DNA of 64,000 bases from an uncultured Gammaproteobacteria bacterium. GTDB lineage: Bacteria; Pseudomonadota; Gammaproteobacteria; Arenicellales; JAANXG01. A program made the translations under genes and the position numbers. The notes beneath the pieces are model-generated. The model saw only the letters and a program-made list of their open reading frames with translations, was not told where the DNA came from and made no database searches. The DNA is taken from positions 1-64,000 of the forward strand of contig CAMYNL010000012.1 in NCBI GenBank assembly GCA_947259705.1, written 5' to 3'. Shown piece by piece: positions 1 to 8,219 of this stretch (the first letter of the stretch is position 1; every line of letters starts with the position of its first letter).

Positions 1-1010
1 TTTGCTTCCCCGGCCACTTCGGCCGGCGTATCTCCCTTGAGCGATGCATGAACGCGGTGATGGTTGTAATAGTCCCTAAAATCACCGAGCTTCCGCTCCA
101 GATCAGCCGCGTTCCAGAACAGAATATGATCGAGAAACTCGCGCCGTACCGGGTTTATTAGCCGCTCAATGAAGGGATGCGACGCCGGAACTTCGGGGAC
201 GGTCTTGATCTCGCCAATTTCAAGGACACGCAGATTTGCCTGCCACCGGCGATATTCGAATAGCGGATTGTTGTCCGAACTCAAGTATCGAGGCGGTGTC
301 ATCCCGGCCATGACCTGGTTGAACATCCGGCAGAGGATCACACCGTTGACATCGCCAGGGTGGACGGCAAATCCGATGATGCGGCGAGTACACTGGTCCA
401 TTACCACCAACACCCAATGACTTCTAAGAGTGATGGATTCGCAACGGAACAAATCTACACTCCACAAACTGTCTTTCATTTGCCCGAGAAATGTTAACCA
501 GGAAGGACCTCTGCCACCGGATTCCGGCTGGTAATGCTTGGCGAGAACACGCCGAACCACATTCCTGTCAATCTCGATACCGAAGACCTTGGATAGGATT
601 CTCGCTATGCGGGGATAACCGAAGCGCGGATTGCGGCTCTTAAGCTCGACGATGACTTGAATCAGCTCCTGCGAGGGACCTTTGGGTCCGGGTTTGCCTT
701 TGCGATGTGACGAGTAAAGGGCTCGGTATTTCCGGCGAAGCAAATAGTCGTGAAATCGCAACAGGGTGGAGGGCCGAACACCCACGGCCGTTTTCGGAAT
801 GCGGCCAGGCCGGAGAAACAGTGAAAAGAAGCCGAATGGAAAACGGTCCCTGGCTCGTAGATTCGGCGCGCGCTGCCGGGGCCGACAGACGACGAGCAGT
901 TGCTGCTTGAGCAAGAGATTCTTGGCGATGATGCCCTTGATACGACCCGTACCAAGCAGCCTGGCAACGGTCGTCAGAAGATGGATGAGAAGCAGCGAGA
1001 ACTCCTTCAT
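1..1010 (-). CDS. Integrase-core (rve) DDE transposase, 3' end beyond window
   Basis: Reading the minus strand from an ATG at 1010 gives one unbroken frame to the window edge (about 336 residues), so the gene looks intact here. An N-terminal basic region is followed by a helix-turn-helix-like stretch (ELKSRNPRFGYPRIAR) and the integrase catalytic core. The DDE triad is visible as WSVDLF, YLSSDNNPLF and SHPFIERL, and the retroviral-type tail YYNHHRVHASL is present. An AAGGA ribosome site lies just upstream of the ATG. Proteins of this type (about 350 aa) are IS3/IS481-superfamily transposases. I see no terminal inverted repeat on the 1011-1070 side, so the element boundary is not defined. Confidence 0.85.
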   Translation of the reverse strand, partial: MKEFSLLLIHLLTTVARLLGTGRIKGIIAKNLLLKQQLLVVCRPRQRAPNLRARDRFPFGFFSLFLRPGRIPKTAVGVRPSTLLRFHDYLLRRKYRALYSSHRKGKPGPKGPSQELIQVIVELKSRNPRFGYPRIARILSKVFGIEIDRNVVRRVLAKHYQPESGGRGPSWLTFLGQMKDSLWSVDLFRCESITLRSHWVLVVMDQCTRRIIGFAVHPGDVNGVILCRMFNQVMAGMTPPRYLSSDNNPLFEYRRWQANLRVLEIGEIKTVPEVPASHPFIERLINPVRREFLDHILFWNAADLERKLGDFRDYYNHHRVHASLKGDTPAEVAGEA

Positions 1011-1085
1011 ATCCTTGGCAGGTTACCAGAATTGCCGGCAACGACAGGATTGCGCTAATCATTGATTTGAGATGAAAATTACGAA

Positions 1086-1883
1086 TTGGACACCCACAGG
1101 CGCGTTGCCATAGTCACTGGAGCCAGCGGAGCCATCGGGCACGCTATTGCCCATCAGCTCGCAGCCAGTGCTGATCACGAGGTCGTGCTTGTCTGCCGGG
1201 ATGCGGATAAAGCGGCCCGGTGCACAGACGATATAATACGTGCGACTGAGAATCCGCACATCCATTATGAACTCGTGGACCTCTCACGGCGATCATCCAT
1301 CCGCGCCATGGCGGACCGTTGGCAAGGCCCCGTCCATATCCTCATTAATAACGCCGCGACCACGCCGCAACATCGCCAATGCACGCCGGAGGGCATCGAA
1401 CTGCAGTTCGCAACCAATGTTCTCGGATATTTCTGGATGATCGAGGCATTTACACAACATCTCAGACAGGGAGGCCCGGCCCGGATCGTCAACGTAGCGA
1501 GCTACTGGGCCGGTGATCTGGATGTCGAGGATCTCGAGTTCACGCATCGGCCTTACAACAACAACGCAGCTTATCGACAGTCCAAGCAAGCCGACAGGAT
1601 GCTCACCGCCGCTTTCGCGATGCGCCTGCAGCCTTTCGATATTACCGTCAATGCATGCCACCCCGGGGACGTTAACTCGACATTGAGTAACAACCTCGGC
1701 TTCGGCGGACATGAGTCCCCCCAGCAAGGTGCCCGGACTCCGGTCTGGCTGGCGACAAATGAGTCGGTTGGTCGGTACACAGGCAAGTATTTCGAACGCC
1801 AGCGTGAAGTCAGGTGTCCTTTTGCGGCGGATGCGGGCGGAGTGGAGAATCTGTTTGTCGCCTGTGGGTCATACGACTCCTGA
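1086..1883 (+). CDS. Short-chain dehydrogenase/reductase (retinol-dehydrogenase-like)
   Basis: A 265-aa classical SDR. The Rossmann glycine motif TGASGAIG is at residues 11-18, NNA at 88-90, the catalytic Asn near 111, Ser139, and the YRQSK catalytic Tyr163/Lys167. The family oxidises or reduces alcohols and ketones with NAD(P)H; the substrate cannot be read from the sequence. The only in-frame start is a TTG at 1086, because a stop lies at 1068-1070, and no convincing ribosome site precedes it. The 76 bp between it and the divergent transposase start leave open that the mobile element removed its native promoter. It has no operon partner. Confidence 0.8.
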   Translation: MDTHRRVAIVTGASGAIGHAIAHQLAASADHEVVLVCRDADKAARCTDDIIRATENPHIHYELVDLSRRSSIRAMADRWQGPVHILINNAATTPQHRQCTPEGIELQFATNVLGYFWMIEAFTQHLRQGGPARIVNVASYWAGDLDVEDLEFTHRPYNNNAAYRQSKQADRMLTAAFAMRLQPFDITVNACHPGDVNSTLSNNLGFGGHESPQQGARTPVWLATNESVGRYTGKYFERQREVRCPFAADAGGVENLFVACGSYDS

Positions 1884-2122
1884 AACGGATCCACATCATG
1901 CCCAAATTGTGGCTTACTTCAGTCACCACCTGTCCATTGCAGTCGCTTCCCGTCACGTTTGCGTGGGACGTGGCGCACATGACGAATTGCAATTACACAG
2001 TCTGTTTACACAATAATGGATTCGGGCGGCAATCGCGCTGTCGGAGACTGGTCCAGCTCCCCTTAGCAGCCTAAACCGCGAATTCGCCATGCGCCCGTTG
2101 AGGTCGTTATCATTTCCATTGA

Positions 2123-2881
2123 TTATCCCACCAGCGTCCGGATCATGGCGACGTCTACAAGATGATGGCCTCGGGCATCGCCTTGCAGGACCTTGAAGGG
2201 CCTGTCGGGTTCACCAAGTTGGTCAAGCACGATGGCCGCATCGGCAAAATCATGGTCCCGCGTATAGTCATTGACCGTCACGATGGTGGCCATCCGGGCT
2301 TCACGCGAAGAGAGGACCCCATTGTGAGAGTCCTCAAACGCCACGCACGCCTCGGGGGCGAGGTTCATGGCCTCCAACACGTAATGATAGATATCGGGTG
2401 CCGGTTTTTTCGCCGGGACCACATCACCCGCGCCTATCACCTCAAACCAGTCCACAGCTGACTCACTCAACGTATAGGTTAAAAGGGCCGATACGTTTTC
2501 CGGTGTCGTAGTTGTAGCGATGGCCAGACGAATTCCCTGGTTCCTGGCTTCACGCAGCAGCCGCTCTACGCCCGGCCGCAAGGGAATCTCGCCACCCGAT
2601 AACAGCCGCGTATAAAAGGTCGTCTTGGCGGCGTGGAGTCCAGCAACGAACTCATCAAAGTTGCCAGGGCGGTGAAACCCGGTGTTGTACTTGTCCAGGT
2701 AAAAATGGATGCGCTCCTTACCACCCGAGACCGCTAACAGTTCACCGTATAACGCCACACTCCATTCCCAATCCAGACCTGCTCTGAGAAACGCGTTGTT
2801 GAAGGCGACTCGATGCCCATCGCGCTCGGTATCAGCCAAAGTTCCGTCCACATCGAATATCAGTGCTTTTACTCGACTCAT
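2123..2881 (-). CDS. cbbY: CbbY-type HAD phosphatase
   Basis: A 252-aa HAD-superfamily hydrolase starting at the ATG at 2881; a longer frame exists upstream but lacks family similarity. Motif I is FDVDGTLAD (Asp10 nucleophile, Asp12 acid/base), the cap contains the CbbY-typical GGKERI substrate segment, motif II is ATTTTPE, the motif III Lys sits in PAKKPAPD, and motif IV is FEDSHNG. CbbY enzymes dephosphorylate xylulose-1,5-bisphosphate, a RuBisCO misfire product, so its presence hints at a Calvin cycle elsewhere in the genome. No other cbb genes are in the window. It stands alone between mobile-element remains. Confidence 0.8.
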   Translation of the reverse strand: MSRVKALIFDVDGTLADTERDGHRVAFNNAFLRAGLDWEWSVALYGELLAVSGGKERIHFYLDKYNTGFHRPGNFDEFVAGLHAAKTTFYTRLLSGGEIPLRPGVERLLREARNQGIRLAIATTTTPENVSALLTYTLSESAVDWFEVIGAGDVVPAKKPAPDIYHYVLEAMNLAPEACVAFEDSHNGVLSSREARMATIVTVNDYTRDHDFADAAIVLDQLGEPDRPFKVLQGDARGHHLVDVAMIRTLVG

Positions 2882-3314
2882 TGTTCTTTCTGATTCCCCC
2901 AGTCTTATAGGTGAGAAATATCTAGGCCAACGCGCATAGTTGGCTAGGTCTGTCAACGCCGAAGTGGATATCTCCAGCGCTGTCGAAGGTGAGAATAAGG
3001 CGAATAAAGGCCCTTTTTCGCTAGGTGACCAAGTATCCGCGGGTCATCGAAAGCACGTCAACCGGTGCTTGGGTCTGTTGTCGGCCGGTGCTGCGGTTTC
3101 GTGGCCAGGAGAAATCGCCCACTTCGGTGGATCTTCCGATATTGGGCACCGTTGAGCCCATAGCGTCCCTCGGCAACGGCTCCCTGCCTTGCCTTTTCCA
3201 GCCGCTGGTCTTGCCCCCAGTCCATCAATCTAACAAGCGGGTCTGGGGCAGCGCGCGACAGGGCGGCCGCCAGGAGGTTTCTGGGGCGGGAGCCGAAAAT
3301 TCAACTAAAAACTG
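2882..3314. other. 433-bp gap without a recognisable gene
   Basis: This gap lies between cbbY (transcribed leftwards) and the 3' end of the tail-tube gene. On the minus strand a frame without stops of about 75 codons (roughly 3055-3300) reads like protein (a segment such as ARQGAVAEGRYGLNG) but has no start or ribosome site and matches no family I recognise. It may be the tail of a decayed gene. The promoter for cbbY should lie in 2885-2960, but I cannot point to clear hexamers. Confidence 0.3.
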
Positions 3315-3743
3315 CTAGGCAACTCTAACGATTCCCTCGTTGCACAACTCGATCATTTCGATAGCTATGTCCGTGCCTTTCCCATCCAGATCGTTAACCT
3401 GGTAGCGGCATGGCCACGCCTCAACTATCTCAAAACGCGCCTTGTCCTGACCCTCTTCGTCAATAATCACAACCACCACAGACTTACGCTCAATGGTGCC
3501 ATCCACTATCTGACGATGCCAGTCGTGGAGTTCCGTCGAATCGGTAATACCCCATTTTAAAGTCACATTACCGTATTTCGTCAGACCCGGCATTTTACGC
3601 ACATGTGTCGGTTCACTTCCCTCGCGATACTCTATTACCTCGGTTGTGATATCGAGACCGCTGACCTCGCTGAAACCAGATGCCTGCACGCCATCGATCT
3701 CCAATCGAAAACGAAAGTTGCGTAAAGGATCCCTTCTAGCCAT
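3315..3743 (-). CDS. Phage T4 gp19-family contractile tail tube protein
   Basis: A 142-aa protein with the hallmark N-terminus of the tail-tube family: DPLRNFRFRLEIDG, then GFSEVSGLDI, a YREGSEPTHVRKMPG segment and a KYGNVTLKWG strand. Such proteins form the inner tube of contractile phage tails and extracellular contractile injection systems. The ATG at 3743 has a GAGG ribosome site eight bases upstream and the reading frame is complete. No sheath, baseplate, spike or AAA+ loader gene lies in the window, so it is an orphan here; the neighbours are a truncated gene and insertion sequences. It could be a leftover of a larger cluster broken by the IS elements or a domesticated single gene. Confidence 0.85.
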   Translation of the reverse strand: MARRDPLRNFRFRLEIDGVQASGFSEVSGLDITTEVIEYREGSEPTHVRKMPGLTKYGNVTLKWGITDSTELHDWHRQIVDGTIERKSVVVVIIDEEGQDKARFEIVEAWPCRYQVNDLDGKGTDIAIEMIELCNEGIVRVA

Positions 3744-3759
3744 GGATTTTCCTCTATGA

Positions 3760-4158
3760 TCAAAGCTTGGATGCGTCTGCCGCGCCGGATTTGGACACTA
3801 TACCAGGCGGGTCGTAGTGTCGCCGCACATAGCCCAGATCGGTGTAAATACGGAGGTCGTGATCGATATGTCCAGGTCGGCGTCTGCCACCGCTGTCAAG
3901 ATACTGCACGGTGGCGCGAATTTGTTCAGGCTGCCCAGTACCGAAGTACATCGAAGTCGTTCCAAGGAATACATCGTTTGACTTTTTCGGTGCAAAGAAA
4001 AGCAGAGACTTGAACAGGCAAAGATCATTGATGAGTCGGCCGCTATGCGGGGCGGCTATATCGCAATCGAACGCCACAGAGACGCGGCGCGCTGGCCGCT
4101 CACCGATGTTCTGTAGGCGGAGATATGGGCCTGTCAGGAATTTTGTGTTGTGAGTCAT
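3760..4158 (-). pseudogene. C-terminal remnant of an unknown protein, cut by the IS256-family element
   Basis: About 124 residues of native sequence remain on the minus strand (YLRLQNIGERPARRVSV ... to the stop at 3760). The beta-rich pattern with LRLQNIG near its beginning resembles the soluble part of membrane-anchored hypothetical proteins in which this segment follows N-terminal transmembrane helices. Here the frame runs straight into the left end of the IS at about 4132, and the only nearby ATG (4158) lies inside the IS terminal sequence. I infer that the 5' part was lost. Its stop is 17 bp upstream of the tail-tube start, so the two may once have been co-transcribed. Function unknown. 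Confidence 0.5.
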
Positions 4159-4206
4159 ACTAACTCCCGTAAGGGTAGGAGCGAGTATGGCGAAGATGAA
4201 GACTAC

Positions 4207-4244
4207 GGCGTTCAACGCCGCAATGGGCGTTCAACGCCGCAATG
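4207..4244 (+). repeat. Perfect 19-bp tandem duplication at the transposase start
   Basis: GGCGTTCAACGCCGCAATG occurs twice head to tail (4207-4225 and 4226-4244). The likely native start is the ATG at 4187, which has an AGGAG ribosome site and would give MAKMKTTAFNAAM. Nineteen is not a multiple of three, so the duplication puts that start out of frame with the transposase and leads it to an early stop. Removing one copy would restore a continuous frame. Confidence 0.85.
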
Positions 4245-5429
4245 CTTGATGAACTGCTGGATGGTCAGGATCCGGCGACGGTGTTGAGTGCAGACGGTCT
4301 GCTTGGCGATCTGAAGAAAGCGCTGGCCGAGCGGATGCTCAACGCGGAGATGGACGCGCATCTTGGTTGTGAGGCTGAGCAACAGGCGGGCAATCACCGC
4401 AACGGCTCGAGCCCGAAGACGGTCCTCAGCGACGATGGTGAGGTGGTATTGTCTATTCCACGCGATCGTCACGGCCGCTTCGACCCGGCGTTGATTGCGA
4501 AGTACCAACGGCGGTTTCCCGGATTCGACCAGAAGATCATCGCCCTGTATGCCCGTGGCATGAGTACGCGGGACATCCAGGCGCATGTCGGTGAGTTGTA
4601 CGGGGTAACCATTTCGCCTGATCTGGTGTCGGTGGTCACCGATTCGGTGATCGATGAGGTCCGCGCCTGGCAGTCCCGGCCCCTGGAATCGACCTACGCC
4701 ATCGTGTTTTTCGATGCCTTAAGGGTGAAGATTCGGGATGAGGGTCTGGTTCGCAACAAGGCGATTTATCTCGCCATCGGCATGCGCTGCTCGGGCCACA
4801 AGGAAGTCCTCGGGCTGTGGATCGAACAGACCGAAGGCGCCAAGTTCTGGCTGCGGGTGATGAACGAACTCAAGGCCCGCGGGCTCGGCGACATTTTGAT
4901 CGCGGTGGTCGACGGCCTGAAGGGCTTTCCGGAGGCGATCACCGCGGTGTTTCCCGACACCGTGGTCCAGACCTGCGTCGTCCACCTGATCCGCAACTCG
5001 ATCCAGCTGGCGTCGTGGAAAGACCGCAAGGCGCTGGCCCAGGCTCTCAAGCCCATCTACCAGGCCGACAACGTCGAGGCCGCAGAGCAGGCGCTGGGCG
5101 AATTCGAGACCAGTTCCTGGGGCGAGCGTTTCCCGACGGTGGCACAGAGCTGGCGGCGCCACTGGGCGCAGATCATCCCGTTTTTCGCTTTCGCCGCGCC
5201 GGTACGCAAGATGATATACACGACGAATGCCATAGAGAGCTTGCACAGTGGCGTACGCAAGAGCATTCGCAACAAGGGCCATTTCCCGAGCGACGAGGCC
5301 GCGACCAAACTCATCTGGCTGGCCTTGCGTAACATCACTGCGAAGTGGAAGAATCCGCCCATCGCCTGGGCCACAGCAAAAGCTCAGTTCGCCATCCAGT
5401 TCGGCGAACGGTTTACGTTGGACGATTGA
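4242..5429 (+). CDS. IS256-family transposase (mutator type)
   Basis: 395 residues counted from the internal ATG at 4242. The DDE triad is FFDALRV (Asp158), VVDGLKGF (Asp224) and TTNAIESLH (Glu332), with the family CxxH motif TCVVHL between the second Asp and the Glu. Helix-rich N-terminus (LKKALAERML, LGCEAEQQ) and C-terminus are complete compared with the usual 400 residues. The 12 native N-terminal residues are encoded in another frame because of the 19-bp duplication at 4207-4244. No good ribosome site precedes 4242, so expression is doubtful unless translation reinitiates or slips. Confidence 0.9.
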   Translation: MLDELLDGQDPATVLSADGLLGDLKKALAERMLNAEMDAHLGCEAEQQAGNHRNGSSPKTVLSDDGEVVLSIPRDRHGRFDPALIAKYQRRFPGFDQKIIALYARGMSTRDIQAHVGELYGVTISPDLVSVVTDSVIDEVRAWQSRPLESTYAIVFFDALRVKIRDEGLVRNKAIYLAIGMRCSGHKEVLGLWIEQTEGAKFWLRVMNELKARGLGDILIAVVDGLKGFPEAITAVFPDTVVQTCVVHLIRNSIQLASWKDRKALAQALKPIYQADNVEAAEQALGEFETSSWGERFPTVAQSWRRHWAQIIPFFAFAAPVRKMIYTTNAIESLHSGVRKSIRNKGHFPSDEAATKLIWLALRNITAKWKNPPIAWATAKAQFAIQFGERFTLDD

Positions 5430-5479
5430 CTAACTGAAACGACTCACACACAAAATATCTGACACCACCGGGGCTACCG

Positions 5480-5914
5480 TTAAAGTCCTGCTAATCTCAT
5501 CTGCTCCTGGCGCTTTTCTTCCCGTTCCTGATCCTTGATATATTCCCTGATCACTTGCTCGTCCAACCCTACCGTACTCACGCAGTAGCCTCGTGCCCAG
5601 AAGTGTCGGCCCGTAAAGTTCCTCTTCACCTGCAGATATTCCCTGAAGATCCGAATCGCCGACTTCCCCTTCAAATACCCTACTGTGTGCGAAACACTGA
5701 ACTTCGGCGGAATCATTAACAGCATGTGGATGTGATCCCGCATCGCATACCCCTCGACTAATTCCAGTCCTCCCTGACGACATAATTCTCGAAATATCCC
5801 TCCGATCTCCTTCCGCAACGCCCCGTATATCGCCTTCCTCCTGTATTTCGGGACAAATACCACGTGATATCTGCAATAATGCTTTACGTGAGCTTGGCTC
5901 TGCCATTCTCGCAT
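5480..5914 (-). CDS. tnpA: IS200/IS605-family transposase TnpA
   Basis: A 144-aa Y1-type HUH single-strand transposase. The metal-binding pair is His61-Ile-His63 in RDHIHMLL, and the catalytic Tyr125 lies in the helix VIREYIKDQE. The conserved N-terminal strand CRYHVVFVPKYRRK is intact, as is the region FWARGYCVSTVG before the catalytic helix. Length is normal for the family. It cuts and joins single-stranded ends carrying hairpins and needs no inverted repeats. The ATG at 5914 follows a GGAGGC sequence. No mutation is apparent, so the copy may be active. Confidence 0.93.
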   Translation of the reverse strand: MREWQSQAHVKHYCRYHVVFVPKYRRKAIYGALRKEIGGIFRELCRQGGLELVEGYAMRDHIHMLLMIPPKFSVSHTVGYLKGKSAIRIFREYLQVKRNFTGRHFWARGYCVSTVGLDEQVIREYIKDQEREEKRQEQMRLAGL

Positions 5915-5998
5915 CTTGGCCTCCTACTAGAACTTGCCGGTTCAAAGGAGGCCATTTTCTTACTACGCACGACGGAACGGCAGAGCCCTCTCAAGTCT

Positions 5999-6015
5999 CG
6001 CCGCCATAGGCGGCG
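5999..6015. repeat. Hairpin at the left end of the IS200-type element
   Basis: CGCCGCC-ATA-GGCGGCG can form a compact stem-loop. It sits about 85 bp upstream of the tnpA start, as expected for the imperfect palindrome bound by TnpA in IS200/IS605 elements. Confidence 0.5.
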
Positions 6016-6155
6016 GTTTACCTAGATTCAATTAATCGTCCATGTATCGACAATAATTATGTAGCAGTGTACATAGATCGGGTATCAAAGGGCTGGGGTA
6101 CCGGGTTTTGCGCAACAGATGCTTGCAGCGTTTCTCCCGGATCCTATCGGCAAGA

Positions 6156-6251
6156 ATGATTAGAAATTGTTTACTTGCTATGGTTTTTTCAATTGCTGAT
6201 CTTACTGCTGCAGGCAGCGAGGTTCTGATCCAATACGATAGTTCGCGATGA
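6156..6251 (+). CDS. Possible 31-aa leader peptide coupled to the oxygenase gene
   Basis: An ATG at 6156 opens a 31-codon frame beginning MIRNCLLAMVF and ending DSSR. Its TGA overlaps the ATG of the following oxygenase gene (ATGA, 6248-6251), the arrangement used for translational coupling. The N-terminus is hydrophobic and looks like a short signal sequence. The ribosome site is weak. The frame may be chance; it is listed because the next gene is a candidate peptide-modifying enzyme and a small coupled frame is where a substrate or leader would sit. Confidence 0.25.
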   Translation: MIRNCLLAMVFSIADLTAAGSEVLIQYDSSR

Positions 6252-8002
6252 AGAAGACTGAATTTGACGATGACTGGAAGATTTGGATCTGGTCCAATGT
6301 GGCGCGCGGCTGTGCCAAGGATGGTATCTTCAGAATTCTGATCGACAACGATTTCGACTATGGGGCGATCAAAAAGGAACTCAACTATGAGCCGTCGACC
6401 GTTGTCGACCGTATCGAGAATCCGCTTGGTGTGGTAGCGGATGACGACAAAGGCAAAAAGAGCGACATGGTATTGGATAGATGCGTTGGCGCAGATAATA
6501 GGATTCCCGTCGCGAAACGGAACTATCGTCGGAACCAGGACGCGAGTGGCGTTCTTCTATTGCGTCCCGGTGAACCGACGGTAGTACGCATCAACCAGAC
6601 GGCATTGCTTATATGGCAATTGTGCGACGGTGCGCACACGACTACCGAAATCGTGCGGCTGCTAGAAGAAGAGTTCCCTGAATCAAATAGTGGGGTAATC
6701 GAACAGGATGTCAATGCTGCTTTGATTCATCTCGCCTCCTGTGGCGTATTGGAATTTCAGTGCAAAGCAGGCTCTTACGGGCCACGTTCGGATGGCAAGG
6801 AAAGGGGGCAGGAACCTGAAACTCAGGAAATTTTTCTTCCTAAAGCTTATCGCGTCAAAACTGATAGCGCCGAAATATATACTGTCGATAATTTTCTGAA
6901 CACAGAAGAAGCGCAACGCTTGGCGGGGTTGATAAAGAAGAATCTTCGTCCGTCCACGATCACCAACGCGGAGGAGCCCGATAAATACTTTCGCACCAGC
7001 CGGACCTGCGATCTGTCGGCTTTGAACGATCCGTTCGTGGCCGAGATCGACGCACGCTTGTGCCGCTACATCGGCATTAACGCCAACTACGCGGAGAAGA
7101 TACAGGGACAGTACTACCGTGTCGGTGAGGAATTCAAGCCGCATACAGACTACTTCGAGTCGAACGAGTTGAAAAGATTTGGCGCCGTACAGGGACAGAG
7201 GACCTGGACCTTCATGGTGTTTTTGAACGATACCCAAAAGGGGGGCGCGACTCACTTTCATGGTCTGAACCTGTCGTTCGAACCGCGGCGTGGCAGGGCA
7301 GTAATCTGGAGCAATTTATATTCAGACGGTATGCCAAATCCCAATACCTTGCACCACGGCACGGCGGTAGAAATCGGCGAGAAGATGATCATCACCAAGT
7401 GGTTCCGCGAACGGGGCGAGGGACCGATGTATAACAAGGAAATCAACGAGTACGCTCCTCCTTTGACCCCGACTGGTTTCAAAAAGATGTTGATGCCGCG
7501 CACACTCTTCGAGAAGCTGCATAGGTACTATCGGGACCACGCTCCGGAGGCGGCGAGGGAGGTGGTCAAAGGAGGCTATATCAATGGTCCCGGGAAGACT
7601 GCGAGCGACTTAATCGAATTGCCGGGTGAGTTGAAACAACAGATACACATGGAGCTGAAATCGTCAATTGAACAGTGGTGTGGTTTACCCCTGCATCCGA
7701 CCTACGTATACGGGATTAGACGTTACAATAGAGGGGCCACGTTGAAACCACACCGGGACCGGCTGGAGACGCATATCGTAAGCGCAATTCTGAATATTGA
7801 TCAAGACGTCGATGCGGATTGGCCGCTCGAGATCTATGACCATTACTACCGTTCCCATCAAGTCACACTCTTTCCAGGTGAGATGATCTTATACGAAGGT
7901 GCGCGACTACGACACGGCCGTCCCACTCCTTTGAACGGCAACTCATACGCTAATGTGTTCGTTCATTACGAACCGCGTGACACTTCGGTACCGTCGCAAT
8001 AG
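6248..8002 (+). CDS. PqqD-like domain fused to two 2OG-Fe(II) oxygenase domains
   Basis: A 584-aa multidomain protein. Residues about 8-50 form a small helical module (WIWSNVARGCAKDGIFRILI) also seen at the start of other bacterial 2-oxoglutarate oxygenases. Residues about 88-172 are a PqqD-type domain (NQTALLIWQLCDGAHTTTEI), the fold used as a RiPP precursor recognition element. Residues about 195-390 form a prolyl-4-hydroxylase-type domain with His299-Thr-Asp301, distal His369/370 and 2OG-binding Lys384. Residues about 455-576 form a second oxygenase domain with His502-Arg-Asp504, distal His556 and Arg558. Both iron sites look complete. I infer hydroxylation of a peptide or protein side chain guided by the PqqD domain. 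No signal peptide, so cytoplasmic. It has no precursor, protease or transporter neighbour here. Confidence 0.8.
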   Translation: MKKTEFDDDWKIWIWSNVARGCAKDGIFRILIDNDFDYGAIKKELNYEPSTVVDRIENPLGVVADDDKGKKSDMVLDRCVGADNRIPVAKRNYRRNQDASGVLLLRPGEPTVVRINQTALLIWQLCDGAHTTTEIVRLLEEEFPESNSGVIEQDVNAALIHLASCGVLEFQCKAGSYGPRSDGKERGQEPETQEIFLPKAYRVKTDSAEIYTVDNFLNTEEAQRLAGLIKKNLRPSTITNAEEPDKYFRTSRTCDLSALNDPFVAEIDARLCRYIGINANYAEKIQGQYYRVGEEFKPHTDYFESNELKRFGAVQGQRTWTFMVFLNDTQKGGATHFHGLNLSFEPRRGRAVIWSNLYSDGMPNPNTLHHGTAVEIGEKMIITKWFRERGEGPMYNKEINEYAPPLTPTGFKKMLMPRTLFEKLHRYYRDHAPEAAREVVKGGYINGPGKTASDLIELPGELKQQIHMELKSSIEQWCGLPLHPTYVYGIRRYNRGATLKPHRDRLETHIVSAILNIDQDVDADWPLEIYDHYYRSHQVTLFPGEMILYEGARLRHGRPTPLNGNSYANVFVHYEPRDTSVPSQ

Positions 8003-8219
8003 CCTTAGGCTATCGTCCGGTAGCTATTGACCTGTGTCGTGGAAGCTGACATTTGGACGGCAGGCCGACCATTCCAACGAAGAGATCGACTATTGCAGTG
8101 AACAGTTATTTACAGAAGCAACCATAATTAGCGAAACCGCCGCCACCTGCAGCGCGAAAATTCGCATAAACAGGTGATCAAACAAGGGTCACGCGCAGAA
8201 TCGTTAGATTAGACGACCC

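Larger units (their letters stand above)
4132..5464 (+). mobile_element. IS256-family insertion sequence
   Basis: The element is bounded by imperfect terminal inverted repeats: left end TGTCAGGAATTTTGTGTTG from 4132, and the same sequence in near-identical form (TGTCAGATATTTTGTGTGTG) on the opposite strand ending at 5464, both continuing into GAGTC. It contains one transposase gene. The 8-9 bp outside the two ends do not match, so no target duplication is visible. This points to a later deletion or rearrangement at one end, consistent with a truncated gene on the left and an IS200-type element abutting on the right. Confidence 0.75.
5465..6016 (-). mobile_element. IS200/IS605-type element, left-end hairpin to the IS256 junction
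   Basis: It contains a single HUH transposase gene on the minus strand and, upstream of it, a 7-bp stem (CGCCGCC/GGCGGCG, 5999-6015, 3-nt loop) in the position of the subterminal left-end hairpin that TnpA recognises. The right end lies between the tnpA stop and 5465, where IS256-family sequence begins; no equally clear right-end hairpin is visible, so that end may be cut. No TnpB or ISC gene follows, as in IS200 proper. Confidence 0.6.

Noticed and set aside
1-1010. Idea that the left transposase is frameshifted
   Set aside because: Following the minus-strand frame codon by codon shows an unbroken reading with all DDE motifs to the window edge.
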